NCBI GenBank assembly: GCA_905221455.1
Contig: CAJNDF010000004.1
Coordinates: forward strand, 98,401-162,400
DNA: 64,000 bases
Direction of reading: 5' to 3'
From: a bacterium
GTDB lineage: Bacteria; Bacillota; Bacilli; Lactobacillales; Streptococcaceae
Shown: positions 1-8,726 of the stretch, piece by piece
Position numbering within the stretch: position 1 is the stretch's first letter
Layout: the number at the start of each line of letters is the position of its first letter
The notes under the pieces: model-generated
The model's database searches: none
What the model was told of the DNA's origin: nothing
Seen by the model: only the letters and a program-made list of their open reading frames with translations
Program-made: the position numbers and the translations under genes

Positions 1-594
1 TACAGAATCCCAGATAAAGCTGACTTTCTCATTAGCGAAAGCACGGTCTTGCAAAACCTTTTGGGCACGAAGTTGGGCACGACGGTGAACAATGGTGACA
101 GTCTTAGCAAAACGAGTCAAGAAGAGGGTTTCTTCGACAGCTGAATCTCCCCCACCAACTACCAACAAATCTTGGTCACGGAAGAAAGCACCATCACACA
201 CAGCACAGTAAGAAACACCACGACTGTTCAGTTCTTCTTCTCCAGGCACTCCCAAAGGACGGTGTTTAGAACCAGTCGCTACGATGACTGTACGTGTTTC
301 ATATGTTTGGTCATCAGTAATCACTTTCTTAAAATCACCATGATCTTCAACATTTTCAACATAACCATAAATGTGCTCAACACCAAAATTTTCAAGCGGT
401 TCAAACATCTTTTCAGCCAATTCAGGTCCACTAATATTAGCGTATCCTGGGTAATTTTCGATATCCGATGTATTATTCATCTGACCACCTGGCAGACCAC
501 CTTCAATCAAGCCTACTTTAAGATTGCTTCGAGCAGCATACAAGGCTGCAGTCATACCTGCGGGTCCAGCACCGATAATAATAGTATCGTACAT
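1..594 (-). CDS. trxB: Thioredoxin reductase, 3' end cut off by window edge
   Basis: NADPH-dependent FAD enzyme that reduces thioredoxin in the cytoplasm. The first 198 codons are inside the window, read from an ATG at 594-592, and the frame stays open to base 1. The usual length is a little over 300 residues, so about a third (the C-terminal end of the FAD domain) is missing. The N-terminus gives a Rossmann FAD-binding GAGPAG motif, and the redox-active pair appears as CAVCDGA around residue 135. The small membrane gene just upstream ends 65 bp away on the same strand and may be co-transcribed. Identification is secure. The truncation is an artefact of the window. Confidence 0.93.
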   Translation of the reverse strand, partial: MYDTIIIGAGPAGMTAALYAARSNLKVGLIEGGLPGGQMNNTSDIENYPGYANISGPELAEKMFEPLENFGVEHIYGYVENVEDHGDFKKVITDDQTYETRTVIVATGSKHRPLGVPGEEELNSRGVSYCAVCDGAFFRDQDLLVVGGGDSAVEETLFLTRFAKTVTIVHRRAQLRAQKVLQDRAFANEKVSFIWDSV

Positions 595-659
595 ATAGAT
601 TCCTTCTTTCTTGTTGTAACTATCTTTATTCTAACTCTTTCTTGTCAATCAAGCAAGGA

Positions 660-896
660 TTATGCCTTGAAAACAAGAATTAAACTCATAACCGCAAAGG
701 ATAATACTGGAACTACCAATACTCCAATCATAATCATATCATAGAGATGGGCTTGGCGAGCCTTGGCTGTCTTATCAACTCCCGACATGGCTCTTAGTCC
801 AATCCAAATCCCTAAAAAAATCAGGACGAGGATGGTGGTCAAGATCAAACTCTCGAAATATAAAGAAAATAGTTGCAGTAGCATGATTTCTCTCAT
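660..896 (-). CDS. Small membrane protein, DUF4059-like
   Basis: A 78-residue protein with two hydrophobic segments (about residues 10-32 and 51-76) joined by a short basic loop, so probably an integral membrane hairpin. It resembles the DUF4059 family of streptococci, for which I know no function. It sits between the cystine-type ABC genes and trxB, all on the minus strand, which hints at a link with thiol metabolism, but that is context only. A hairpin at 917-948 separates it from the ABC genes, so it may have its own promoter. Confidence 0.75.
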   Translation of the reverse strand: MREIMLLQLFSLYFESLILTTILVLIFLGIWIGLRAMSGVDKTAKARQAHLYDMIMIGVLVVPVLSFAVMSLILVFKA

Positions 897-916
897 TTCT
901 ATCTTTTTTAAAGAGT

Positions 917-948
917 AAACTCAGCTAGTCCAGCTAACTGAGTTTTTC
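917..948. terminator. Hairpin between ABC operon and DUF4059 gene
   Basis: The inverted arms AAACTCAGCTAG and CTAACTGAGTTT form a 12-13 bp stem just after the stop of the ABC ATPase gene. The T-run is better on the plus-strand side than on the minus strand, so terminator strength for the minus-strand operon is uncertain. Confidence 0.55.
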
Positions 949-961
949 TTTATCTATTATA

Positions 962-1705
962 TCAAATATAAGTCCGTTTGTAACTAGCAAAGAATTCTTT
1001 TGTCCGCTCTTCTTTAGGATGGTGGATAATCTCATCCGGAGTGCCAGACTCGATGATTTTCCCCTTATCTAAGAAGAGAATCTTATCAGCAACTTGGGCT
1101 ACAAAGGACATATCATGACTGACCAAAATCATGGTCTGACCTGACTTCGCAGCATCTGCAATAGACTTTTCTACTTCTCCGACCAATTCTGGGTCAAGGG
1201 CTGAAGTTGGTTCATCTAAGAGCAAGACATCTGGTTTCATCGCAAGTGCACGCGCTAGGGCAACCCGTTGCTTCTGTCCACCTGATAAATGGCGAGGGTA
1301 ATGGTTTTCACGGTCAGAAAGCCCAACCTTAGCCAACTCTTCCTTGGCAATCTTAGTTGCTTCTTGGTCAGATAATTTCTTAACCACAACCAAGCCTTCT
1401 TTCACATTATCAAGTGCTGTGCGGCGTTCAAACAAATTAAACTGTTGGAAAACCATTGACAGCTTACGACGTAGGGCAAGGATTTCTTCTTGAGTGATTT
1501 TAGAAAAATCAACTGAGAAATCATCAATCTTAATCGAGCCACTATCAGGAGTTTCAAGATAATTGAGACTGCGAAGGAAGGTTGATTTTCCAGCTCCTGA
1601 AGAACCAATCAAGGCTACGACTTCTCCTTTTTGGATATCCAAGTCCAGATGATCCAAGACAGTCTGTCCTGAAAAGGATTTACTTAAATTCGAAATCTTA
1701 ATCAT
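962..1705 (-). CDS. tcyC: Polar amino-acid ABC transporter ATPase (cystine type)
   Basis: A 247-residue ATPase of the polar amino-acid uptake family. Walker A GSSGAGKST is at residues 34-42, followed by the Q-loop (VFQQFN), signature LSGGQKQR and Walker B with DEPTSALDPE. It overlaps the permease gene by one base (1705), implying translational coupling. No substrate-binding protein is encoded nearby, so it must use an unlinked one. From memory, the orthologous pair in pneumococcus is TcyBC, which imports cystine and works with GshT for glutathione. The nearby trxB and ArsC-like genes fit a thiol role. The gene family is certain, the substrate is inferred. Confidence 0.85.
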   Translation of the reverse strand: MIKISNLSKSFSGQTVLDHLDLDIQKGEVVALIGSSGAGKSTFLRSLNYLETPDSGSIKIDDFSVDFSKITQEEILALRRKLSMVFQQFNLFERRTALDNVKEGLVVVKKLSDQEATKIAKEELAKVGLSDRENHYPRHLSGGQKQRVALARALAMKPDVLLLDEPTSALDPELVGEVEKSIADAAKSGQTMILVSHDMSFVAQVADKILFLDKGKIIESGTPDEIIHHPKEERTKEFFASYKRTYI

Positions 1706-2505
1706 TAACGAAGGTCTCCTTTCACATCCGTTTGCACTGTATCAGGTGCAGAAATAGCCATTTTTCTCTCGATGAAACGACCGAGGCTTTCAATTCCGAT
1801 ATTGACTACCCAATAAACAAGGGCAACGGAGATGAAGCGTTCAAAATAGCGGTAATCAGCTCCACCCAAAATCTGAGCTTGGGCAAAGACTTCCACAACA
1901 CCCGCACTAAAGGCTAGGGACGTGCCCTTGGTCAAGCCGATTAGGGAATTGATCAAAGTTGGAGTCGCTACAACGGCCGCATTTGGAATAATCACGCGAC
2001 GATAAACTTGTGCTCGAGTCATACCCAGACTGCGTGCCGCCTCAATCTCACCAGGATTAACTGAGAGAATCGCTGCACGAATGGTTTCACTGGCATAAGC
2101 TGCCTCATTGAAAGCAAAGGCTACAATCGCAAAAGCAGCCGCTGGAATCGCATTGATATTGAGACCAGTACCCCATTGCTGATTGAGGGCTTTCAAAGCC
2201 AAAGGAATCCCGTAGTAGGTCAGCATAAGCTGAACCAAAATCGGTGTTCCTTTTAAGAAACTAACAAAGAAGGCCTGTAAGGGATATAAGATCTTGACAC
2301 GATTGATTTTCACAATGGCAAAAATCAGCGCCAAAACCAAGCCAAAAAGGGCCCCACCAATGGTCAACATAATTGTTGTTGGAAGTTGTTGGACAATTCT
2401 TGGAATCCCATCAAAGACCGAACGCAGGCTAAACAGCTTGCCATCCGGAATCAATTGCATCAAGTTCTGGTACCAATCTGATGCTAAAATCGTTGTAACA
2501 TTCAT
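1705..2505 (-). CDS. tcyB: Polar amino-acid ABC transporter permease (cystine type)
   Basis: A 266-residue HisM-type permease with about five membrane helices. The ATPase-docking EAA loop is visible as EAARSLGMTRAQVYRRVIIP near residue 185. It lies immediately upstream of the ATPase gene with a one-base overlap. The N-terminal 40 residues are polar or amphipathic before the first helix. Family assignment is firm. Cystine or glutathione as substrate rests on recalled pneumococcal literature and on context. Confidence 0.85.
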   Translation of the reverse strand: MNVTTILASDWYQNLMQLIPDGKLFSLRSVFDGIPRIVQQLPTTIMLTIGGALFGLVLALIFAIVKINRVKILYPLQAFFVSFLKGTPILVQLMLTYYGIPLALKALNQQWGTGLNINAIPAAAFAIVAFAFNEAAYASETIRAAILSVNPGEIEAARSLGMTRAQVYRRVIIPNAAVVATPTLINSLIGLTKGTSLAFSAGVVEVFAQAQILGGADYRYFERFISVALVYWVVNIGIESLGRFIERKMAISAPDTVQTDVKGDLR

Positions 2506-2662
2506 AAAAACATCCTCTCCTGATAATGATTCATTCTACCATACTTCTGCCGTCAATGAAATTATTTGCTACGGTCAGATACAGACTTTGTCTACCTACT
2601 AGTTTATCATACTTTGAAACAGGGAGGTTATATATTTTATCTATCAAAGAGATAAGTAAAAA

Positions 2663-3019
2663 CTATTTCAGTCCCAATTCTTCGTAAGCTTTTCGATAAC
2701 CGATTTGCTTAACAGTTCCATTCTCCACTAAAATCGGACGTTTTAATAACATACCGTCGCTTGCTAGCAATTGAGCTGCTTCTTGGTTTGACAGACTTCC
2801 TACCTTATCTTTTAGTCCAAGTTCCCGGTATTTGATTCCACTAGTGTTGAAAAATTGTTTCAATTCGAAACCTGAGGTTTCTAGCCAGTTCAAAATCACT
2901 TCTTGGCTTGGTGTTTCTTCGACGATGTGAACAGCTTTGTAGTCCACACCGAGTTGGTTTAATTCTTGTTTTGCTTTTTTACAAGTTGAACATTTTGGGT
3001 ATTCGATAAATTCTAACAT
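2663..3019 (-). CDS. ArsC/Spx-family protein with CxxC motif
   Basis: A thioredoxin-fold protein of the ArsC/Spx/YffB family, 118 residues from the chosen ATG. An in-frame GTG three codons upstream lies too close to the ribosome-binding site. The redox pair is CSTC at residues 10-13, close to the CxxC of Spx, and the family signature LLKRPI follows near residue 92. It could be a thiol reductase or an Spx-like RNA polymerase partner. The sequence does not settle which. It is 12 bp downstream of ogt and looks like part of the same transcript. Confidence 0.8.
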   Translation of the reverse strand: MLEFIEYPKCSTCKKAKQELNQLGVDYKAVHIVEETPSQEVILNWLETSGFELKQFFNTSGIKYRELGLKDKVGSLSNQEAAQLLASDGMLLKRPILVENGTVKQIGYRKAYEELGLK

Positions 3020-3031
3020 GTGTTTCACTTT

Positions 3032-3541
3032 CTATTTTATATCTTTAAAATCTGCGCCTTCATGCTCCAGAAGCCAAGCTTTCTTTTCCACTCCTGCAGC
3101 ATAACATGTCAGACGCTTACCTGCTCCCAGCACACGATGACAAGGTACTAGGATAGACCACGGATTGCGACCTACAGCTCCACCAATTGCTTGAGCAGAA
3201 GCCACTTGCAGGTCTTGTGCTATTTGTCCATAGGTCACTGTCTGACCATAAGGAATTCCCTGTAAATAGGACCAAACTCGCTTTTCAAAATCCGTACCGA
3301 TTGGAGCCAAAGGTAAGTTGGATAAATCCTGCGACTTTCCTTTAAAATAATTATCTAAGCAAGCAATAACTGTATCTAAAATAGGATGACTAACAACTTC
3401 GTCTATTGTTTCATCTCCCAATCCCCTCTCAAAATGCTTCTGGTCCTGCACCCAAATGCCATACAGATATTGCTCGTCGGCAACCAAAGACAAGATTCCT
3501 ATTGGCGAAAAGTAGAGCATTTTTACGTACTTCTTTTGCAT
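3032..3541 (-). CDS. ogt: Methylated-DNA--protein-cysteine methyltransferase
   Basis: A suicide DNA-repair enzyme that moves the alkyl group from O6-alkylguanine to its own cysteine. The active site PCHRV is present (Cys134), preceded by the GGAVGRNP helix, in a 169-residue protein of normal length. The stretch after the active site reads LTCYAAG where most relatives have LTGYAGG, giving an extra cysteine near the active site. Its ATG overlaps the stop codon of the upstream acetyltransferase gene, so the two are probably translationally coupled. Confidence 0.9.
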   Translation of the reverse strand: MQKKYVKMLYFSPIGILSLVADEQYLYGIWVQDQKHFERGLGDETIDEVVSHPILDTVIACLDNYFKGKSQDLSNLPLAPIGTDFEKRVWSYLQGIPYGQTVTYGQIAQDLQVASAQAIGGAVGRNPWSILVPCHRVLGAGKRLTCYAAGVEKKAWLLEHEGADFKDIK

Positions 3542-4035
3542 TATTTCTTTAATTTTTGATAGGCCAAGCGTTCACCATCAACCGGAACTTTACCAACTTG
3601 TTTAAAACCAAGTTTTTCAAAAATATGTTGCATGGCCTTATTTTCTACATGTGTATCCGAGCGAAAATCTAGATAATCAAAACCTTCAATCAAGCCTTCT
3701 AAGAAAGTCTGAGCAACCCCCTGTCCCTGCACATCTGCAGCCACAGCAATACGGTGAAAGACTATGTACTCTGACTCTCTCCCTTGCCAATTTCCCTCAT
3801 AAATAGCTTCATAGGCTTCCTCTGGACTCTTGGTCACAGCAGCATAAGCTAACAGTTCTCCCTCTTCCAAGGCTACATAGGCTTGACCTGAGATAATATC
3901 AGCAATAATAATGTCTGTATTTGGATAGCCATTCTGCCACTGGTCACTACCAGCATCTGCTAAACATTTTTTAGCATCCTTAATTACCTGCATAATGGCA
4001 TCTACTTCATTTGGAAAAGCTAAACGAATCTCCAT
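3541..4035 (-). CDS. GNAT-family N-acetyltransferase
   Basis: A 164-residue acetyltransferase. The start was set at the ATG giving MEIRLAFP, which follows AGAGGACAAAAG. A longer reading from base 4071 has no better ribosome-binding site. The acetyl-CoA loop is seen as the segment FHRIAVAADVQGQGVAQTFL, then the C-terminal HVENKAMQHIFEKLGFKQVG typical of GNAT folds. The substrate is unknown. It forms a compact unit with ogt and the ArsC-like gene. Confidence 0.82.
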   Translation of the reverse strand: MEIRLAFPNEVDAIMQVIKDAKKCLADAGSDQWQNGYPNTDIIIADIISGQAYVALEEGELLAYAAVTKSPEEAYEAIYEGNWQGRESEYIVFHRIAVAADVQGQGVAQTFLEGLIEGFDYLDFRSDTHVENKAMQHIFEKLGFKQVGKVPVDGERLAYQKLKK

Positions 4036-4106
4036 CTTTTGTCCTCTTTTCTGACTAGTTTCTCTCATCATAGCATAATTTAAGCCTTTTCACAAGCAGT
4101 TAAAAC

Positions 4107-4135
4107 TTGACTTTCTGTTTTTGTTATTTTATAAT
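4107..4135 (+). promoter_or_regulatory. Promoter of the DUF1836-hemolysin III pair
   Basis: TTGACT and TATAAT separated by exactly 17 bp, 34 bp upstream of the start codon at 4170. Confidence 0.75.
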
Positions 4136-4169
4136 CTAGTTATTAAAACTAGATAAAAAGGAGTTGGAA

Positions 4170-4613
4170 ATGAAAACTACCTTTTCCTACCCAAAATGGG
4201 TAGAAATCCCAAATATTGACCTCTATCTGGACCAGGTTTTGCTCTATGTCAATCAGGTCTGTGCCCCTATCTCTACTGATAAAGACAAGGGCCTGACAGC
4301 ATCCATGGTCAATAACTATGTCAAACATGGTTACCTGACAAAGCCTGACAAGAAAAAATACCAACGCCAACAGATTGCCCGTCTGATTGCTATCACAACC
4401 CTAAAATCTGTCTTTTCAATTCAAGAAATAGCTCAGACACTTAATACTCTCCAAACTCAAGCAAGTTCAGACCAACTCTACGATGCCTTTGTGGACTATA
4501 TGAACCAAGGAATTGATCCAGCTAACCCCATTATCCAAACCAGCTGCCAAACCGTTAAACTCTATAATCAAACTCTAGCCTTAATCCATCATACCGAAGA
4601 GGAGAAAATCTAA
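4170..4613 (+). CDS. DUF1836 domain protein (putative DNA-binding)
   Basis: A 147-residue protein of the DUF1836 family, whose members carry a MerR-like winged helix segment (here around residues 45-85: LTASMVNNYVKHGYL then a basic linker and an arginine-lysine-rich helix). The ATG at 4170 was chosen because AAAGGAG ends six bases before it. The stop codon overlaps the ATG of the hemolysin-III gene, so it may regulate or act with that membrane protein. The exact role is unknown. Confidence 0.78.
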   Translation: MKTTFSYPKWVEIPNIDLYLDQVLLYVNQVCAPISTDKDKGLTASMVNNYVKHGYLTKPDKKKYQRQQIARLIAITTLKSVFSIQEIAQTLNTLQTQASSDQLYDAFVDYMNQGIDPANPIIQTSCQTVKLYNQTLALIHHTEEEKI

Positions 4614-5260
4614 TGAATACCAGTCTTAAACTCAGTAAACAACTTAGTTTTGGAGAGGAAATTGCTAATAGCGTGACCCATGCCGTAGGTGCAGTCATCA
4701 TGCTCATCTTACTCCCTATTTCATCCACCTATAGTTATGAAGCACACGGATTTTTATCCTCTATGGGGGTTTCCATTTTTGTTATTAGTCTCTTTCTCAT
4801 GTTCCTCTCGTCAACCATTTACCACTCTATGGCCTATGGTTCAACCCACAAATACGTCTTGCGGATCATCGATCATTCTATGATTTATGCGGCTATCGCA
4901 GGCTCTTATACGCCAGTCGTATTGACTTTGATGAATAACTGGTTTGGCTATCTGATTATTGGCATTCAATGGGGAACGACCATCTTTGGTATTCTCTATA
5001 AAATCTTTGCTAAAAAAGTCAATGAGAAATTTAGCCTTGCTCTTTACCTGATTATGGGCTGGCTGGTTCTAGCTATCATTCCTGCCATTATCAGTCAAAC
5101 AACGCCAATTTTCTGGAGTCTCATGGTAACTGGCGGACTCTCTTATACAGTTGGAGCTGGATTTTACGCCAAGAAAAAACCTTATTTCCACATGATTTGG
5201 CATATCTTTATCCTAGCCGCGTCTGCCCTCCAGTACATTGCCATTGTTTATTACATGTAA
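4613..5260 (+). CDS. Hemolysin III / PAQR-family membrane protein
   Basis: A 215-residue seven-helix membrane protein of the PAQR/hemolysin III (YqfA/TrhA) family. The family histidines are visible: NSVTHAVGA near the N-terminus, STIYHSMAY, RIIDHSMIY and MIWHIFIL near the C-terminus, which line a metal site in this superfamily. Members affect membrane fluidity and lipid homeostasis in other bacteria; haemolytic activity is a historical label. It overlaps the upstream gene by one base. Confidence 0.88.
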   Translation: MNTSLKLSKQLSFGEEIANSVTHAVGAVIMLILLPISSTYSYEAHGFLSSMGVSIFVISLFLMFLSSTIYHSMAYGSTHKYVLRIIDHSMIYAAIAGSYTPVVLTLMNNWFGYLIIGIQWGTTIFGILYKIFAKKVNEKFSLALYLIMGWLVLAIIPAIISQTTPIFWSLMVTGGLSYTVGAGFYAKKKPYFHMIWHIFILAASALQYIAIVYYM

Positions 5261-5291
5261 AAAAGTTGAGAAACTCAGTCTCAACTTTTTT
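5259..5291. terminator. Bidirectional terminator between hemolysin III gene and pdxT
   Basis: Perfect stem AAAAAGTTGAGA / TCTCAACTTTTT with A and T runs on both sides, serving both convergent genes. It contains the pdxT stop codon. Confidence 0.9.
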
Positions 5292-5862
5292 CTTTACACA
5301 TTTCGATAAAATACTGGTGCAAGCCAACATCATCAGTCAATTCTGGATGAAAAGAAGTTACCAGCATATTTTTTTCTTGGGCTGCAACGATTTGATTATC
5401 AACTGTTGCTAGAATTTCTACACCCTCTCCAACACTGCTGATAATTGGACCACGGATAAAGGTCATTGGAATATGACCAACTCCCTTACATTCAGCTTCT
5501 GTATAAAAACTTCCTAGTTGGCGCCCATAGGCATTTCGCTCGACCACCATATCCATAGTTCCTAGATGACTCTCTTCATGAGAAGTAATTTCCTTAGCCA
5601 GCAAAATTAAGCCCGCACAGGTTCCAAAGGCTGGTAAACCAGATAGAATGGCTTCTCGAATGGGAATCAGCATGTTCTGATCTCGTAAGAGCTTGCCCAT
5701 GGTTGTAGACTCACCACCAGGTAATATCAAACCCGACAAGTCACTCTGATGTTGCTGAAAATCATCTAGATTTCTGATTTCGACACTAGTGACACCTAAT
5801 TTATCTAGTACTTTTGCATGTTCTGCAAAGGCACCTTGCAAGGCCAATATTCCAATTTTCAT
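5281..5862 (-). CDS. pdxT: Pyridoxal 5'-phosphate synthase glutaminase subunit
   Basis: A class I glutaminase that supplies ammonia to PdxS for one-step PLP synthesis. The 193-residue protein has the catalytic triad: Cys82 in FGTCAGL, then His172 and Glu174 in FHPEL. The LPGGEST motif is at residues 47-53. The start codon abuts the pdxS stop with no gap, consistent with a stoichiometric complex. Confidence 0.95.
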   Translation of the reverse strand: MKIGILALQGAFAEHAKVLDKLGVTSVEIRNLDDFQQHQSDLSGLILPGGESTTMGKLLRDQNMLIPIREAILSGLPAFGTCAGLILLAKEITSHEESHLGTMDMVVERNAYGRQLGSFYTEAECKGVGHIPMTFIRGPIISSVGEGVEILATVDNQIVAAQEKNMLVTSFHPELTDDVGLHQYFIEMCKEKS

Positions 5863-6738
5863 CTATTTTCCTCGCTCAGCCATGAGGATTTGGATCTCAT
5901 TTTCATTGATACCAACCATAGCCTCCCCTAAATCTTCAGAGATTTGTGCTAGGATTTGAGGATTGCGGAAGTTAGTAACAGCCTTGACAATGGCACTTGC
6001 TCGTTTAACAGGATCACCTGACTTGAAAATACCTGAACCGACAAAGACACCTTCTGCCCCTAATTGCATCATCAGCGCAGCATCTGCTGGCGTTGCAACG
6101 CCTCCAGCCGCGAAATTTACAACTGGCAATTTTCCATGTTCATGAACATATTGGACCAATTCTACAGGGACTTGCAAGTCCTTAGCAGCAACATAAAGTT
6201 CGTCCTCACGTAGATTTTGAATGCGGCGAATTTCCTGATTCATCATACGCATATGGCGAACAGCTTGGACAATATCTCCTGTACCCGGTTCTCCTTTTGT
6301 ACGAATCATAGAAGCACCTTCAGCGATACGACGCAAGGCTTCACCCAAATCCTTAGCGCCACAGACAAACGGAACTTGGAATTCTTTCTTATCCACATGG
6401 AAACGGTCGTCAGCTGGAGATAAAACTTCACTCTCATCGATATAGTCAATTTCAATAGCCTCTAAAATCTGAGCCTCCACAAAATGCCCGATTCTGACCT
6501 TGGCCATTACTGGAATACTAACTGCTTCTTGGATTTCCTTAATCATCTTTGGATCGCTCATGCGGGAAACTCCACCAGCTGCACGAATATCTGCTGGAAT
6601 CCGCTCCAAGGCCATCACAGCTGCCGCACCAGCAGCTTCTGCGATACGGGCCTGTTCAGGATTCTGAACATCCATGATAACCCCACCTTTGAGCATCTGT
6701 GCCAAGTTTTTATTTAATTCATATCTATTTTCAGTCAT
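5863..6738 (-). CDS. pdxS: Pyridoxal 5'-phosphate synthase lyase subunit
   Basis: A TIM-barrel synthase making PLP from ribose 5-phosphate, glyceraldehyde 3-phosphate and ammonia. The start MTENRYEL was chosen because GAGGAAAAAGAA precedes it; this gives 291 residues, the usual size. A 12-codon upstream extension is unlikely to be translated. Visible motifs: [12 protein letters not shown], the catalytic-lysine strand [30 protein letters not shown] and the phosphate loop [12 protein letters not shown]. It is the first gene of the pdxST operon. Confidence 0.95.
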   Translation of the reverse strand: MTENRYELNKNLAQMLKGGVIMDVQNPEQARIAEAAGAAAVMALERIPADIRAAGGVSRMSDPKMIKEIQEAVSIPVMAKVRIGHFVEAQILEAIEIDYIDESEVLSPADDRFHVDKKEFQVPFVCGAKDLGEALRRIAEGASMIRTKGEPGTGDIVQAVRHMRMMNQEIRRIQNLREDELYVAAKDLQVPVELVQYVHEHGKLPVVNFAAGGVATPADAALMMQLGAEGVFVGSGIFKSGDPVKRASAIVKAVTNFRNPQILAQISEDLGEAMVGINENEIQILMAERGK

Positions 6739-6840
6739 TTCTTTTTCCTCATCATTTGTATTGGTAGCTACCATTTCATTTTAAGGCAGATTAGAAGGAA
6801 TCACAAGATAAAAAAAGGATAATTGTATGGGGACAGATTG

Positions 6841-6991
6841 ATACTCAATGAAAATCAAAGAGCAAACTAGGAAGCTAGCCGCAGGTTGCTCAAAGCACTG
6901 CTTTGAGGTTGTAGATAGAACTGACGAAGTCAGTAACATATATACGGTAAGGCGAAGCTGACGTGGTTTGAAGAGATTTTCGAAGAGTATA
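6841..6991 (-). repeat. BOX element (A-B-C type)
   Basis: A complete BOX repeat lying between pdxS and nox. Read on the plus strand it runs boxC (ATACTCAATGAAAATC...GGTTGC), one boxB (CTTTGAGG...GAAGTCAG) and boxA (ACGGTAAGGCGAAGCTGACG...GAAGAGTAT), so in the A-B-C convention it is on the minus strand. It is downstream of nox and upstream of pdxST, and its ends can pair into a long stem. Confidence 0.95.
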
Positions 6992-6994
6992 ACT

Positions 6995-7029
6995 AAAAAA
7001 CTATCTGACCGTTAATCAAGGCCAGATAG
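6995..7029 (-). terminator. Terminator of nox
   Basis: Stem CTATCTGGCC / GGTCAGATAG followed on the minus strand by TTTTTTAG, 12 bp past the nox stop codon and right next to the BOX element. Confidence 0.85.
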
Positions 7030-7040
7030 CTCATTCCTTT

Positions 7041-8420
7041 TTATTTTTCAGCTGTAAGTGCAGCCATTGTGATGTAGTTGTATGGTTTGTTAAAGTGTGG
7101 CAAGAAGAAGAGGTCTGTCAATGCCAATTTATCAATTGTCACATGCTCTTGGATAGCAAGAGAGAACATGTGAATTCCCATGCTGATTGAAATATCATGT
7201 GAAACCATTTGGGCACCAAGAATTTCACGACTATCTTTGTCAAAGACAATCTTAATCGCTACTTCATGGTTATCATGTTTCATGAATTCTGGTTTTTGAA
7301 GATCGTTAAAGCCTGTTTCAGTTGCATTGTAACCAGCAGCTTTAGCTTTCTCAAGAGTCAAACCAGTTGAAACCATATGAAGACCGTAAATAGAGATACC
7401 GTTTGATCCTTGCACACCGATTCCTTCCAATTCATGTCCACAAGCGTTGTAAGCACCAACGATACCAGTACGAACAGCATTTGAAGCAAGGGCGATGTAA
7501 CTTGTATCTTTACGAGCATTGTCATAAACAGTCGCACAGTCACCAACGGCAAATACACCTGGAAGTGAAGTTTCTTGTTTTTTATCTACAAGGAAGGCAC
7601 CGTTACGGAAGAGTTCAATCTTACCATCAGCAAGGGCTGTATTTGGACGGAAACCAACCGCAAGGATAACCATGTCCACATCAAAGCTTTCTTTGTCAGT
7701 AATCAAGCGTTCAACTTTACCGTCACCTTCGATTGCTTTGACAGTTTGACCAAGTGCCAAGCGAATGTTGTGGTCTTCCAAGTTCTTAGCCATCATTTGT
7801 GTGAAGTCTTTGTCATAGTAACCGTTCAAGACAGTATCTACTATGTCAACAAGGACAACTTCTTTTCCAAGACGCTCAAAGGCTTCAGCAAGTTCAACAC
7901 CGATATAACCACCACCAACAACGGCGATACGGTCAAGGTGTTGGCTCTTGTCAGCAAGTTTATTGATAACTTCTTCAGCATTTTGGTACAATTTCACGAA
8001 TTGTACGTTTTCAAGAGTTGCTTTAAATTCGCGGTTTCCTTTAACAATTTCAACACCTTCGATTGGTGGCAAAATTGGTGTAGAACCTGTAGCGAAAATC
8101 AATTTTTCGTATGATTCTTTGTGCTCTTTTCCTTCAACTTCGGCTGTAACTACTTTGTTATCATAGTCGATTGAAAGAACTGGCGAGTTCATGTAAACCT
8201 TAGCGCCTTTAGCTTCCAATTTTTCTTTATCAGAATAGAACAAGCCTTCAGCACCGTCAATTTGCTCCCCAATCCAAAGGGCCATTCCACATCCTAGGAA
8301 AGAGATGTTAGAGTTTTGGTCAAATACAACGATTTCGTTCTCATTACCAAAATTATCCAACATCGTATTAATACATGCTGTACCAGCGTGGTTAGCACCG
8401 ACTACAACGATCTTACTCAT
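7041..8420 (-). CDS. nox: Water-forming NADH oxidase
   Basis: A soluble flavoenzyme that reduces O2 to water with NADH, protecting from oxygen and regenerating NAD+. The 459-residue protein has an N-terminal FAD-binding [12 protein letters not shown], the redox-active cysteine Cys44 in [10 protein letters not shown], an internal NAD-binding [13 protein letters not shown] near residue 168, and the FAD-binding FAVGDCATV. The single catalytic Cys44 distinguishes the H2O-forming class. It is divergent from the apbE operon and has a cre site inside its promoter. Confidence 0.94.
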   Translation of the reverse strand: MSKIVVVGANHAGTACINTMLDNFGNENEIVVFDQNSNISFLGCGMALWIGEQIDGAEGLFYSDKEKLEAKGAKVYMNSPVLSIDYDNKVVTAEVEGKEHKESYEKLIFATGSTPILPPIEGVEIVKGNREFKATLENVQFVKLYQNAEEVINKLADKSQHLDRIAVVGGGYIGVELAEAFERLGKEVVLVDIVDTVLNGYYDKDFTQMMAKNLEDHNIRLALGQTVKAIEGDGKVERLITDKESFDVDMVILAVGFRPNTALADGKIELFRNGAFLVDKKQETSLPGVFAVGDCATVYDNARKDTSYIALASNAVRTGIVGAYNACGHELEGIGVQGSNGISIYGLHMVSTGLTLEKAKAAGYNATETGFNDLQKPEFMKHDNHEVAIKIVFDKDSREILGAQMVSHDISISMGIHMFSLAIQEHVTIDKLALTDLFFLPHFNKPYNYITMAALTAEK

Positions 8421-8457
8421 AAAAAATTTCCTACCTTCATTCTAAATTTACCCTACT

Positions 8458-8486
8458 AGTATAACATTTACTGTTAGCGTTTACAA
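8458..8486 (-). promoter_or_regulatory. nox promoter with embedded cre site
   Basis: On the minus strand, TTGTAA and TATACT are 17 bp apart. A near-consensus catabolite-responsive element, TGTAAACGCTAACA (8472-8485), overlaps the -35 box and the spacer, the position expected for repression by CcpA. Confidence 0.75.
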
Positions 8487-8608
8487 GAGTTTGGCTGATT
8501 TTTCCTATTTTTTTGTAAAAAATTGTAAATAATCTGTATCTTAACACGGATTCTTGCAATTTTTCTTCATTTCCTGAGCATATTTCTTGACATCTTTACA
8601 AATTTTAT

Positions 8609-8637
8609 TTGTGAAAACGCTGACTTTATGGTATGCT
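8609..8637 (+). promoter_or_regulatory. apbE operon promoter with cre-like site
   Basis: TTGTGA and TATGCT separated by 17 bp. The sequence TGAAAACGCTGACT (8612-8625) matches the cre consensus with one mismatch at its end and overlaps the -35 box. The intergenic stretch 8421-8726 is thus a divergent control region; I see nothing else coding in it. Confidence 0.6.
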
Positions 8638-8726
8638 AGTATCATGGAAAGAAAATGTAAGGGGTTCATTTTTCATAAATTTACTATATTTCAACCTTCT
8701 TTTCATAAGAGAAAGGAGTTGGTAGC

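Noticed and set aside
172-744. 190-codon plus-strand frame over trxB and the DUF4059 gene
   Set aside because: The minus strand codes for thioredoxin reductase here; the plus frame lacks a ribosome-binding site and spans two genes.
7575-8114. 179-codon plus-strand frame inside nox
   Set aside because: Opposite-strand shadow of a strongly conserved gene; no start signal.
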